From Candidatus Cloacimonadota bacterium (lineage in GTDB: Bacteria; Cloacimonadota; Cloacimonadia; JGIOTU-2): a stretch of 34,639 nucleotides of DNA. This document shows positions 6,737 to 14,535 of the stretch, piece by piece (position 1 is the first letter of the stretch; each line of letters opens with the position of its first letter). The DNA lies in contig DRBZ01000004.1 in the NCBI GenBank assembly GCA_011043895.1, positions 1 to 34,639 on the forward strand, read 5' to 3'. The notes beneath the pieces were generated by a model. It did no database searches. It was given only the letters and a program-made list of their open reading frames with translations, and had not been told where the DNA came from. A program made the position numbers and the translations under genes.

Positions 6737-8242
6737 TTACATTTGGTTTGGATCGCAATTCTTCACATACGCTTTCAATTCCTGTGAGAACTCGAAGGCA
6801 CAGACTATTTTATCATAATCAATAGGTACATTGTTGAGATATTGTAATACGAGAAACTGCTTATCATCATCGGGAAGAACACCAGCAAAGAAAAATCCAA
6901 ACATTTCAAGTTGTGGAACACATTTCATCAAATTGTTATCACACATATCGATCTGCAGTTCAATCACTTCTATCTTTTTCATACAAAGTTCTCGTACACG
7001 TTGCTTGATCTCTTCCTCAAAATATTTTCCGACAGCGTTGACATACAGACATGCCCAAGCGATAGACTCCATTACCTCAACTTCAATATCTGATTGCACA
7101 AATTTATCTTTTTCTTCCTTGAGATTTTTGGGAGTATTAATTATAGCATCCAGTCCTATATTGTTATAAATTTTTTCAATCATACTCTTATGATGCATAG
7201 GGGCATAAATCTCAACATCCTGATCCACGAGCTTCTTATATACAATAATCATGGATTCCCGTTGTGTACCCTGATCTTTCATGCCTTTGAAGGTTTTTGG
7301 AGGATCCATCGCGAGTCTTATACCACATGCTTTATACCCACATTTATGCAATGCCTTTTGCGAAAAAGGATGAGTAGTAACGGCATCAGCCATAATGCCT
7401 TTTATTCCTCTTTTTCCTGCAAGTTCATCGAGTAGCTCATTCAATCTGGTCATACATCCCTGACCGCGGAATTTTGGTTTTGTAAATGCCATACCGAGTT
7501 CCGGAACCTTACTTCTTTTACCTAAAAATTCAAGTGCAGCATGTCCCATCACTTCATTTGTTTCATCAGTAACTGCTACTGAACAGATAAGTTCACCGGT
7601 TTTATTCATTTCTATGAGACGTTCAGGATAATAAATATTCTCCATGAAATAGGTATATCCATAGGTTCTGTAGGCACATTGAGAAATCTCGATTGCCTGT
7701 TCTGGCTTGAGAAGCATGGTAGTGAAGAGAATTTTCACCAGATTTTTTTTATCTATATGAGTTGGTTCCTCATATGCTTCCATCTGAGATTCTTTGAAAT
7801 ACTCATCGATATGTTTTTGGTCGACGAATTTTATAAGCCGTACTTCCTTTCCCCCATATCCGAGGTTGTGAAATGATATTTTGTCGACACTTCCTTTCAT
7901 CAATTTGAATCCAAGCCCTCGCTGTTCAATTCCTTCAAGTGATTGTTCGGCGGAGAATTCTTCTACCCGATTTGGATCGAAAGGAAGCCCTTTATCCCTA
8001 ATTATAACTTTAAATTCTATTGAATTTATCTCGCAGAGTATATCAAAATGCTCTTCTTGTTCTGGTAAAAAAGCATGTTTTATTACATTCGTAATTGCTT
8101 CCTCTACAGCTACGTTAAAAAGCGTAATATCCTTTCTGGAAAAATTCACCAGCCGTCCGAGTTCCTCGATATATGCTTGTGCGGCAGGTAAATACTTTAA
8201 ACTTACAGGCAGGTGCAAAGAAGAAATATTTTTATTGCCCAT
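6737..8242 (-). CDS. RsbW-like ATPase / GNAT acetyltransferase fusion
   Basis: About 501 residues from the ATG at 8242, chosen because AAAGGAA lies 6 nt upstream; an ATG at 8257 would place that site inside the gene. Residues about 10-140 form a GHKL ATPase domain of the anti-sigma-factor kinase type: N-box EEAITNVIKHAF, DKGLPFDP, and G2 motif RGLGFKLMKGSVD. Residues about 175-320 form a GNAT domain with the acetyl-CoA loop KPKFRGQGCMTRL and the later FSQKALHKCGYKACGIRL. A C-terminal region of about 170 residues is not recognised. RsbW domains phosphorylate anti-sigma-antagonists or bind sigma factors; GNAT domains acylate amines. No partner gene (RsbV/STAS, sigma factor, phosphatase) is next to it. 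Cytoplasmic, no signal peptide. Confidence 0.75.
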   Translation of the reverse strand: MGNKNISSLHLPVSLKYLPAAQAYIEELGRLVNFSRKDITLFNVAVEEAITNVIKHAFLPEQEEHFDILCEINSIEFKVIIRDKGLPFDPNRVEEFSAEQSLEGIEQRGLGFKLMKGSVDKISFHNLGYGGKEVRLIKFVDQKHIDEYFKESQMEAYEEPTHIDKKNLVKILFTTMLLKPEQAIEISQCAYRTYGYTYFMENIYYPERLIEMNKTGELICSVAVTDETNEVMGHAALEFLGKRSKVPELGMAFTKPKFRGQGCMTRLNELLDELAGKRGIKGIMADAVTTHPFSQKALHKCGYKACGIRLAMDPPKTFKGMKDQGTQRESMIIVYKKLVDQDVEIYAPMHHKSMIEKIYNNIGLDAIINTPKNLKEEKDKFVQSDIEVEVMESIAWACLYVNAVGKYFEEEIKQRVRELCMKKIEVIELQIDMCDNNLMKCVPQLEMFGFFFAGVLPDDDKQFLVLQYLNNVPIDYDKIVCAFEFSQELKAYVKNCDPNQM

Positions 8243-8413
8243 GTGGATTCCTTTCAAAAAAAGTAATGTTTTTGTTTTCTTTTAATAATAAATTGCCAAG
8301 GACAATGCGAATCGTTGAAATTTTTAGCTTGCTTTTACTCAACTATATGTGCCAACAATGAAAGATATGTGCTCACTTTTCTAAGTGCAGGAAGTTAGTT
8401 ACACAACAATTCC

Positions 8414-8441
8414 TTGCATATATTCCAGATTCACTTATTTT
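8414..8441 (+). promoter_or_regulatory. Possible sigma70-type promoter for the ferritin-like gene
   Basis: TTGCAT, a 16-nt spacer and TATTTT end about 30 nt ahead of the ferritin-like start, in the 229-nt divergent spacer. The match to consensus is moderate, and the rest of the spacer shows no operator I can name. Confidence 0.3.
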
Positions 8442-8471
8442 ATGGCGCAAGAATTATTACAGGAGGTACAC

Positions 8472-8774
8472 ATGTGTGATTGTAAACATGAACATCAAAA
8501 CGATTTGACCAATGCAACGCAGGACATGACCCGTGCATTGAACTCATTGATTGAAGAACTGGAAGCTGTTGACTGGTATAACCAACGAGTTGATGCTTGC
8601 GATGATGAAGAACTTGCAGCAATCCTTGCACACAACCGTGACGAAGAAAAAGAGCATGCCGCAATGCTTTTAGAATGGATTCGCCGTCAGGATCCAATAT
8701 TTGGTCATGAGTTGAAGAACTATCTCTTTACGGAAGGTTCTCTTGCAGATCTTGAACATGAACATCATGAGTAA
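8472..8774 (+). CDS. Encapsulated-ferritin-like protein (EncFtn family)
   Basis: A 100-residue protein; the start at 8472 is fixed by a perfect AGGAGG six bases upstream (a longer reading from 8385 has no ribosome site). The segment EELEAVDWYNQRVDA...LAAILAHNRDEEKEHAAMLLEWIRR is characteristic of EncFtn, which forms an annular decamer and oxidises Fe(II). By alignment from memory with the Rhodospirillum rubrum protein, the ferroxidase ligands correspond to Glu29, Glu59 and His62, with Trp35 and Glu31 nearby; all are present. The termini carry extra His/Cys (MCDCKHEHQ and LEHEHHE). EncFtn is usually a cargo of encapsulin shells, but no shell gene is in the window and the C-terminus shows no hydrophobic targeting peptide. 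A role in iron storage or iron detoxification is likely; encapsulation is uncertain. Confidence 0.85.
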   Translation: MCDCKHEHQNDLTNATQDMTRALNSLIEELEAVDWYNQRVDACDDEELAAILAHNRDEEKEHAAMLLEWIRRQDPIFGHELKNYLFTEGSLADLEHEHHE

Positions 8775-8796
8775 GCAGTAAGAATATCAATTTCGT

Positions 8797-8827
8797 GCCT
8801 TCCACCTAAGTAAGAAGATGGCTTTTT
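8797..8827 (+). terminator. Possible rho-independent terminator after the ferritin-like gene
   Basis: GCCTTC can pair with GAA and GGC (3-nt bulge GAT) and is followed by TTTTT at 8823-8827, 20-50 nt after the stop codon. The stem is imperfect. Confidence 0.4.
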
Positions 8828-8892
8828 CATGATTAAAATTCCCTTTTTGCATAGCCAAAGGATTCTCGACCTGTGAAAATCTTTAGGATAAT

Positions 8893-8981
8893 TCCACCGG
8901 ATTATCTCGTGGCTATTCATATAATTTTCTATATGTTTTTATCATGCTTTTGTGTGTTTGCACTTAACATGATTGTTTCAT
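8893..8981. repeat. Dispersed intergenic repeat, copy 1
   Basis: About 89 bp, roughly three-quarters identical by eye to 14301-14389. Shared landmarks in order: ATCTCGTGG, TATTCATA, TTCTATAT, ATCAT, TGTGTGT, AACATG and TGTTTCAT. This copy has a damaged palindrome at its left end and runs into the dinB stop codon. Confidence 0.55.
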
Positions 8982-10066
8982 TAGAACCTGAGAGTAAGTT
9001 GTTGCGGGAGATTTACCCCATCCTTTTCAAGATTCGAGACACTAATGCCCAGCAGTCTCACTCTGCACTGCTTCACAAGTGTCTCATCAAGTAATTTCGT
9101 GGCTGTTGAATAAATGATGTGCTTATCATTTGTTGGTTTATTGATAGTCCTGCTTCTTGTCGCCTGATAGAAATCGGGATACTTGATCTTCAGAGTTATC
9201 GTTCTACCAAGAGCATTATGTTTCTTCATCCGTTCCTCGATTTTTTCTGCACATTGTTGCAGATAATCTTTCATTGCATCTGGATCATCGAGATCAACAG
9301 CAAATGTATTCTCATTCCCTATCGATTTTCTTTCTCGCTCTGGAGTGACTTCCCGTTTATCAATCCCACGAACAACATAATAATAGTATTTCCCTGTCTT
9401 ACCAAAATGACGAACGAGTTCTTCCAACGATTGTGCTTTCAGGTCTTTACCACAGTGAATTCCAAGGTTCTTCATCTTTTTTTCTGTGATTTTCCCGATA
9501 CCATAGAATTTACCAATGGGAAGCTTCTCAAGCACTTCTTTTGCTTTTTCAGGAGGTATAACAACCAGTCCATCAGGTTTTTCCATATCAGAAGCAACTT
9601 TTGCCAGGAATTTATTATACGACACACCTGCAGAAGCAGTAAGTTTGGTTTTCTCGAGTATCCTCTTTTTGATCTCTTTTGCAATGAGTGTAGCAGATTT
9701 CATCCCTTTTTTATTGTAGGTAACATCCAAATATGCTTCGTCGATGGAGACAGGTTCAACCAAGTGAGAAAATTCATCAAAAATACCTCTTATCTGTTTT
9801 GAGATCTGACTATACACTTCATAACGTCCATGAACAAAAATTGCATGGGGACAGAGTTTATAGGCAATTGCGCTTGCCATTGCTGAATGGATCCCGTATT
9901 TTCTTGCTTCGTAAGAACAGGTGGCGACAACTCCCCTGCTGCCCGGATCACCTCCAACGATCAGGGGTTTACCCTTATATTCAGGATGATCTCGCACCTC
10001 AACTGCCGCAAAGAATGCGTCCATGTCTATATGTATTATTTTCTTTATCGGAGTATTCTCTTTCAT
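8981..10066 (-). CDS. dinB: DNA polymerase IV (Y-family translesion polymerase)
   Basis: A full-length 361-residue Pol IV. The catalytic acidic residues are visible: Asp14 in IIHIDMDAFFAAVE, and Asp109-Glu110 in EPVSIDEAYLD. Phe19 occupies the steric-gate position that excludes ribonucleotides. The thumb HhH region (IGKFYGIGKITEKKMKNLGI) and the little-finger domain follow. The final residues QLTLRF fit the beta-clamp binding motif QxxLxF, so the protein should be recruited to the sliding clamp. It copies past template lesions with low fidelity. It begins 9 nt after the uridine-kinase-like gene and is probably co-transcribed with it. No LexA-type operator is evident. Confidence 0.95.
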   Translation of the reverse strand: MKENTPIKKIIHIDMDAFFAAVEVRDHPEYKGKPLIVGGDPGSRGVVATCSYEARKYGIHSAMASAIAYKLCPHAIFVHGRYEVYSQISKQIRGIFDEFSHLVEPVSIDEAYLDVTYNKKGMKSATLIAKEIKKRILEKTKLTASAGVSYNKFLAKVASDMEKPDGLVVIPPEKAKEVLEKLPIGKFYGIGKITEKKMKNLGIHCGKDLKAQSLEELVRHFGKTGKYYYYVVRGIDKREVTPERERKSIGNENTFAVDLDDPDAMKDYLQQCAEKIEERMKKHNALGRTITLKIKYPDFYQATRSRTINKPTNDKHIIYSTATKLLDETLVKQCRVRLLGISVSNLEKDGVNLPQQLTLRF

Positions 10067-10075
10067 AAATTAATC

Positions 10076-10804
10076 TTAACTCAACGTCATACTCAATTTG
10101 TTTATGAAGGCGTAGTCCACTGAAACTGAATTGGGAATCTTTATTATTGTCAATGCAGGATTGTGATAATCATTATTATCAATAACAATATTTACTTTTT
10201 CCTCAGGCTTATATTTCTCAAAATAAATTTCTTGCGCAGGAAAATAGCGTTTCTCATATTTCTCTTTGAGTAAATCTATATTATTAAAATATATTCCATC
10301 ACGCTTGATTGCACGTTTCAACGCTTCACAAAAATCTACCTTTAAAAAAACGGTTATATCCCAGTAGTCAGATATTTCCTTACGCATGAGAAATATTCCA
10401 TCAAAGATCAGAATCGCATCTCTGGAAATGCTTATTGGTTCATCATGTACAGGAGTATCTTTTTTATAATCAAATATCCGAGTTCTTATTTCTGAATCAT
10501 TGCTTTTACATAAAGGATCGAGCAGCACTTCTCGTAATTTTGAATAATCAAATGAATCCTCAAAATAACCAATCGGTGATACTTCTCCCCTGCTCATCCT
10601 GATATGCTTTGGATTATGAAATCCATCTATCGATGCACGTATTACTTCTCTGCTAGTGAGCTTTTTTATGTGTTCTACCAGCAAATCGGCGATAGTGGTT
10701 TTACCTGAAGCATCAATGCCATCAATACCCACTTTTACAGGTTTCTCAGAATTGTATCTCAAAATGAAACCTGATAGGATATCCAATAACTCAGATTGCT
10801 TCAT
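10076..10804 (-). CDS. Uridine-kinase-like P-loop NTPase
   Basis: A 242-residue protein with Walker A GIDGIDASGKTT near residue 30, followed by the nucleoside-kinase-like ASIDGFHNPKHIRMSRG and FDYKKDTPV, and a DAILIFDGIFLMRKEI segment like the Walker B of uridine/cytidine kinases and phosphoribulokinase relatives. The exact substrate is not certain; many such stand-alone proteins are annotated uridine kinase or just P-loop kinase. Cytoplasmic. It lies between selB and dinB on the same strand, with a plausible promoter of its own in the 144-nt gap upstream, so it may not belong to the sel transcript. Confidence 0.7.
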   Translation of the reverse strand: MKQSELLDILSGFILRYNSEKPVKVGIDGIDASGKTTIADLLVEHIKKLTSREVIRASIDGFHNPKHIRMSRGEVSPIGYFEDSFDYSKLREVLLDPLCKSNDSEIRTRIFDYKKDTPVHDEPISISRDAILIFDGIFLMRKEISDYWDITVFLKVDFCEALKRAIKRDGIYFNNIDLLKEKYEKRYFPAQEIYFEKYKPEEKVNIVIDNNDYHNPALTIIKIPNSVSVDYAFINKLSMTLS

Positions 10805-10852
10805 ATAAATCCATATTCAGTTCGAATAGTAATATTCTATATTCATAATTTA

Positions 10853-10880
10853 TCTATATTGTGCTATTTTACTACGTCAA
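10853..10880 (-). promoter_or_regulatory. Probable sigma70-type promoter for the kinase-dinB pair
   Basis: On the minus strand TTGACG, a 16-nt spacer and TATAGA, ending about 50 nt ahead of the kinase start in an AT-rich gap after selB. Confidence 0.45.
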
Positions 10881-10948
10881 CTTTTTCAGGTAATGACTTG
10901 AGAATACAATCGTTATTTACATGTTGTTATAAAGATAGAATGATTACA

Positions 10949-12883
10949 TTAAGATTTTTTATTAATCCATTTTTGAGAAAGAATCCTGTAATCCCCTTTT
11001 CGTACCGTTATTCCTTCACCATCAAAATGTACTAATAGCAACAATCCAACTTTCCTATTCCCACCAAGAATATCACGGAATTCCGCTACAGTAATGGTAT
11101 CATGAGAATGAAGATAATCAAGTAACTTTTTTTGAGCGTCCTCAATAATTGAAGCATGAATGAAAAAACCTTCAATCGGCACAATGAGTTTTTTCTCAAC
11201 AAGATACTCAACTATTTGTTCGAGTTCCTTCTCTGAAATTCTTTTTTTTTGAGCAAGAGCAATCAAATCACCAGGTGCGGGAACATTCAATCCAAGCTCG
11301 ATGAATAGAGTGTTAATGAAATCTATCTTTTCTTGCTGGTCAGAAGTAATCTCATTCTGCTGTTCAGTTAACGCATAGGTTTTTTCCACTTGCTTACAAA
11401 ACCCCCTATCGATCATTTCTTTCAATACCATAGATAAAAATTTTTGTTGATTCTCTCCGTTCATATCTAAGATGCCTGCCAGCTCTTCAAATGTTTTTCC
11501 TTTTTGTACAAGTGGATGAGAATGATGATGCTTCCTGAGTTCAAATAGAATTTTATTCCATAGTTTTTTTGATTTATCTTTTGAATAGAGGAGCAATTCA
11601 TTGTCCATTTTATAAAAATCTATAGAATCGGATTTATCTGATACTACAAGCTCAAAGAGAATATCTTTCTTGGTGTTTGTCATAAGTGCGAGTTCTGTAA
11701 GCGTGACTAGTGACTGGTTTTTCTTCACTTCAGCAGATATGAAACCCATAAGACCTTTATCTGAAATTTCACGAAGTTCACTGAGAACCTTTTCAGTTCT
11801 TCTTTTATGGTGCAGGGGATAAGGATCGAGAATTTTACCCCCGCCAAGCGTAATATCATTGGAAGTACTTCTTATGATAAAAGAATCTCCATATAATGGA
11901 TAACATGCTTTATCAAGATTTATCTGCACAAATCCTCTTTCTCCCTTGGTTAACGCATCCTTATCAAGAAGATGGATTCTGACTTGATCCTCAAACGTAT
12001 CCATCAAAAAGAGCGCATGATTCCAAACAGACAATGCTCTTTCGTGTTCAAACAATGTTATTTCAGCATCAATCATCTTCGTCGGTTTAATCAATTTTTC
12101 TGAAAGAAGCATACCTCTTTCAAAATCATCAATATCCAAACCTGTCACATTAAGCGACGCCCTATCACCAGTTCTCACAAGATCAACTTTCTCACCATGA
12201 TGCTCAAGACCGCGAATTCGAAGCGTCTTCTCGCCAGGTAATAGGTAGAGTTTCGTAGATTTGGTTGCTTTCCCCTTGAGTACTGAACCATTCACTACTG
12301 TACCAAATCCTTGTACCGTGAAAATTCGATCGATATACATTCTGAAAAATTCCCCTTCAGAACGCTCTTCAATTGTTGCAGTAATATCTTCAATACACTG
12401 TATAAGCTTATCAATCCCCGTTCCATCAACAACGGATGTCTTGATAATTGGAGCATCCGCAAGGAACGTTTCTTCAATAAAATCCTGAATTTCCATCTCA
12501 ACCAGTTCAAGCATCTCGTCATCAACCAGGTCAGTTTTGGTCACTGCGATGATTCCTCTTTTGATACCGAGCAACTCCATGATCTGCAGATGTTCTCTGG
12601 TCTGAGGCATAATACTCGAGTCTGCAGCTATGGTAAAGAGAACGAAATCTATAGTACTCGCTCCTGCTATCATTGTATTTATGAAATCCTTGTGCCCCGG
12701 AACATCAATTATGCCAATACTGTTTCCATTCGGAAGATCGAGATGTGTAAATCCAAGATGTATCGTAATTCCCCGCTCCTTTTCCTCTTTATGGGTATCG
12801 CAATCATATTGTGTAAGAGATTGAATAAGCGCAGTCTTCCCGTGATCTACATGTCCTGCAGTTCCCATAATGAGATGTTTCAT
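10949..12883 (-). CDS. selB: Selenocysteine-specific elongation factor
   Basis: A 644-residue translational GTPase of the SelB type. G1 is GTAGHVDHGKTA near the N-terminus, the switch region carries KEEKERGITIHLGF (the IxxGF form typical of SelB rather than EF-Tu), G3 is DVPGHKD and G4 is TKTD. Domains II-III follow, then a long C-terminal region of about 250 residues that in SelB forms four winged-helix domains binding the SECIS hairpin; segments such as LLDYLHSHDTITVAEFRDIL and RKVGLLLLVHFDGEGITVRKG fit the last two. SelB delivers Sec-tRNA(Sec) to UGA codons. It starts 4 nt after the selA stop, so the two genes are surely one transcript. The length is normal for the bacterial family. Confidence 0.95.
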   Translation of the reverse strand: MKHLIMGTAGHVDHGKTALIQSLTQYDCDTHKEEKERGITIHLGFTHLDLPNGNSIGIIDVPGHKDFINTMIAGASTIDFVLFTIAADSSIMPQTREHLQIMELLGIKRGIIAVTKTDLVDDEMLELVEMEIQDFIEETFLADAPIIKTSVVDGTGIDKLIQCIEDITATIEERSEGEFFRMYIDRIFTVQGFGTVVNGSVLKGKATKSTKLYLLPGEKTLRIRGLEHHGEKVDLVRTGDRASLNVTGLDIDDFERGMLLSEKLIKPTKMIDAEITLFEHERALSVWNHALFLMDTFEDQVRIHLLDKDALTKGERGFVQINLDKACYPLYGDSFIIRSTSNDITLGGGKILDPYPLHHKRRTEKVLSELREISDKGLMGFISAEVKKNQSLVTLTELALMTNTKKDILFELVVSDKSDSIDFYKMDNELLLYSKDKSKKLWNKILFELRKHHHSHPLVQKGKTFEELAGILDMNGENQQKFLSMVLKEMIDRGFCKQVEKTYALTEQQNEITSDQQEKIDFINTLFIELGLNVPAPGDLIALAQKKRISEKELEQIVEYLVEKKLIVPIEGFFIHASIIEDAQKKLLDYLHSHDTITVAEFRDILGGNRKVGLLLLVHFDGEGITVRKGDYRILSQKWINKKS

Positions 12884-12887
12884 GAAC

Positions 12888-14276
12888 CTAATCCTGTGTT
12901 ACTATTTTGATGATACTCTCCGCACAGTGTTTCACATCGTTATTATCAAGTGTATAGACATCAAAAATGATCTCGCCCTCTTTCAGGATTCCCAAAACAG
13001 GCTTATCGATCATAAGTAGTGAATGATAGAGTACTTCGGGAGTAATTTCCTCTTTCTCCAGATCAAGTTGTATTGCGTAGCTGGGAATATCTAAATCCGG
13101 CAGAGAACCACCTCCCGTATGAGCTGTACTTGGTATTATTGTATTCTTAATTGAAGATTCATTCAAAAGATTTGCAAATTTTTCCGCACGATTTTTCACT
13201 ATTCTATCACTCTGATTCAGCATTCTAAAACCAGGTATAGTATTGAAGAGCGTCTCATCCTTGAGATAGCTTCTCAGTACTGATGAAAGTGCAGTAATTG
13301 TCATCTTTCCTACTCTTAACACTCTCATTAAAGGAGATCTTCGTAATTGCTCTATTAAAATTTTCTTTCCTGCTATTATTCCAGCCTGAGGTCCTCCGAG
13401 AAGTTTATCACAACTGAACATCACAAGATCTGCACCAGACTGTAAGGCACTTCGCACATCAGGTTCATGTTTCACAGGGAGTCCTTTCGGCTTTCTGAGT
13501 AATCCAGAACCCATATCAAAAATGCAGAGCAGATTATTCTCGTGAGCAAAGTGTGCTAATTCTTTCGTTTCGACTTCTTCTGAGAAACCTTTGATCGAAT
13601 AATTAGATTTATGTGCTTTGAACACTACGGCAGTATTTTCGGTTATTGCTTGTTTATAATCTGCTAATTGTGTGCGATTTGTGGTTCCGACTTCGATCAT
13701 GATCGCACCACTCTGCTTCATAATATCAGGAATTCGGAACGATCCACCTATTTCTATCAACTCGCCGCGTGAAATAAGTGCTTCTTTACCCAAAGAAAAA
13801 GTATGCAAAGCAAGAAAAACACCCGCCGCATTATTATTCACGACGATCGCATCTTCTGCACCGGTAGTGTATCGTATCAAATCTGTAATATGATACTCTC
13901 TATGCCCACGTTTGGCAGTTTTAAGATCAAATTCAAGATTACAGTACCCTTCAATAATAGAAGCAACATCCTGTGATATTTTCTTTCCGAGAGGAGCCCT
14001 GCCCAGATTCGTATGAAGGACGATCCCTGTTGCATTTACAACTTTTTTCAAAGACTGTCTTCCGATTGAGTACACTCGTGATAAAATTTGATGAATTATT
14101 ACTTCTTCCTCAGGAAGCTTCTTACCACTCAAAATATCGCTTCTAAGTTCCTTGATTGATTCTCTTATCGCTTCCTTTACCAGCTCTTCTCCGAATTCTA
14201 TTTGTAATGATTGGAAAACTTCTTTCTTTAGTAAGATATCAACACCGGGAATATTTCTGAGATCTTTCTTGTTCAT
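12888..14276 (-). CDS. selA: L-seryl-tRNA(Sec) selenium transferase
   Basis: A 462-residue PLP enzyme that converts Ser-tRNA(Sec) to Sec-tRNA(Sec) with selenophosphate. The N-terminal IPGVDILL, the NATGIVLHTNLGRAPLG segment and the PLP lysine in FSCDKLLGGPQAG (Lys291) are all characteristic of SelA. Length and motif spacing are close to the E. coli enzyme. It lies directly downstream of the selenocysteine tRNA gene and upstream of selB. The selenophosphate donor enzyme SelD is not in this window and must be encoded elsewhere. Confidence 0.95.
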   Translation of the reverse strand: MNKKDLRNIPGVDILLKKEVFQSLQIEFGEELVKEAIRESIKELRSDILSGKKLPEEEVIIHQILSRVYSIGRQSLKKVVNATGIVLHTNLGRAPLGKKISQDVASIIEGYCNLEFDLKTAKRGHREYHITDLIRYTTGAEDAIVVNNNAAGVFLALHTFSLGKEALISRGELIEIGGSFRIPDIMKQSGAIMIEVGTTNRTQLADYKQAITENTAVVFKAHKSNYSIKGFSEEVETKELAHFAHENNLLCIFDMGSGLLRKPKGLPVKHEPDVRSALQSGADLVMFSCDKLLGGPQAGIIAGKKILIEQLRRSPLMRVLRVGKMTITALSSVLRSYLKDETLFNTIPGFRMLNQSDRIVKNRAEKFANLLNESSIKNTIIPSTAHTGGGSLPDLDIPSYAIQLDLEKEEITPEVLYHSLLMIDKPVLGILKEGEIIFDVYTLDNNDVKHCAESIIKIVTQD

Positions 14277-14300
14277 ATAATTAAAATTCCTTTTTGATTT

Positions 14301-14389
14301 GCCACGAGATCATCTCGTGGGTATTCATAGATATTCTATATAATTTAATCATCCTCCTGTGTGTCTGCGTCAAACATGGATGTTTCATG
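14301..14389. repeat. Dispersed intergenic repeat, copy 2
   Basis: Second copy of the element at 8893-8981. It opens with a near-perfect palindrome, arms CCACGAGAT and ATCTCGTGG around one base. It lies between the tRNA(Sec) gene and selA, the only sizeable gap in the sel cluster. No coding potential. Confidence 0.55.
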
Positions 14390-14414
14390 TTCTCTCCTGT
14401 TCATTAATAAAAAA

Positions 14415-14512
14415 TGGCCGAGAGGGCAGGAATCGAACCTGCCATGGACGGTGTTATCCGCTCACTACTGGTTTTGAAGACCAGCTGGAACACCAGTTCC
14501 TTCCTCTCAACC
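14415..14512 (-). tRNA. selC: tRNA-Sec (UCA)
   Basis: On the minus strand the anticodon arm is CTGGT-CTTCAAA-ACCAG, giving anticodon UCA. The T arm is GCAGG-TTCGATT-CCTGC. A D arm GGAAC-TGGT-GTTCC and a long variable arm (GCGG..CCGT core) of the size expected for tRNA(Sec) are present. CCA is encoded at 14417-14415 with G before it. The acceptor pairs TGAGAGG with CCTCTCG, and the pairing can extend outward into TT and GG, so the exact 5' end (14512 to 14509) is not settled. A run of six Ts follows the 3' end. It sits 23 nt after a UGA-containing gene and upstream of selA. Confidence 0.93.
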
Positions 14513-14535
14513 GATAATATTCGAAAAGAAATCGA

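Noticed and set aside
8385..8471. Longer N-terminus for the ferritin-like protein.
   Set aside because: The AGGAGG six bases before 8472 fixes the start there; the extension has no ribosome site and overlaps the probable promoter.
9119..9802. A 227-codon plus-strand open frame.
   Set aside because: It is antisense to dinB, which has full family motifs; the antisense frame has no ribosome site or domain.
12311..12910. A 199-codon plus-strand open frame.
   Set aside because: Antisense to the GTPase domain of selB, with Cys/Ile/Ser-rich composition typical of shadow frames.
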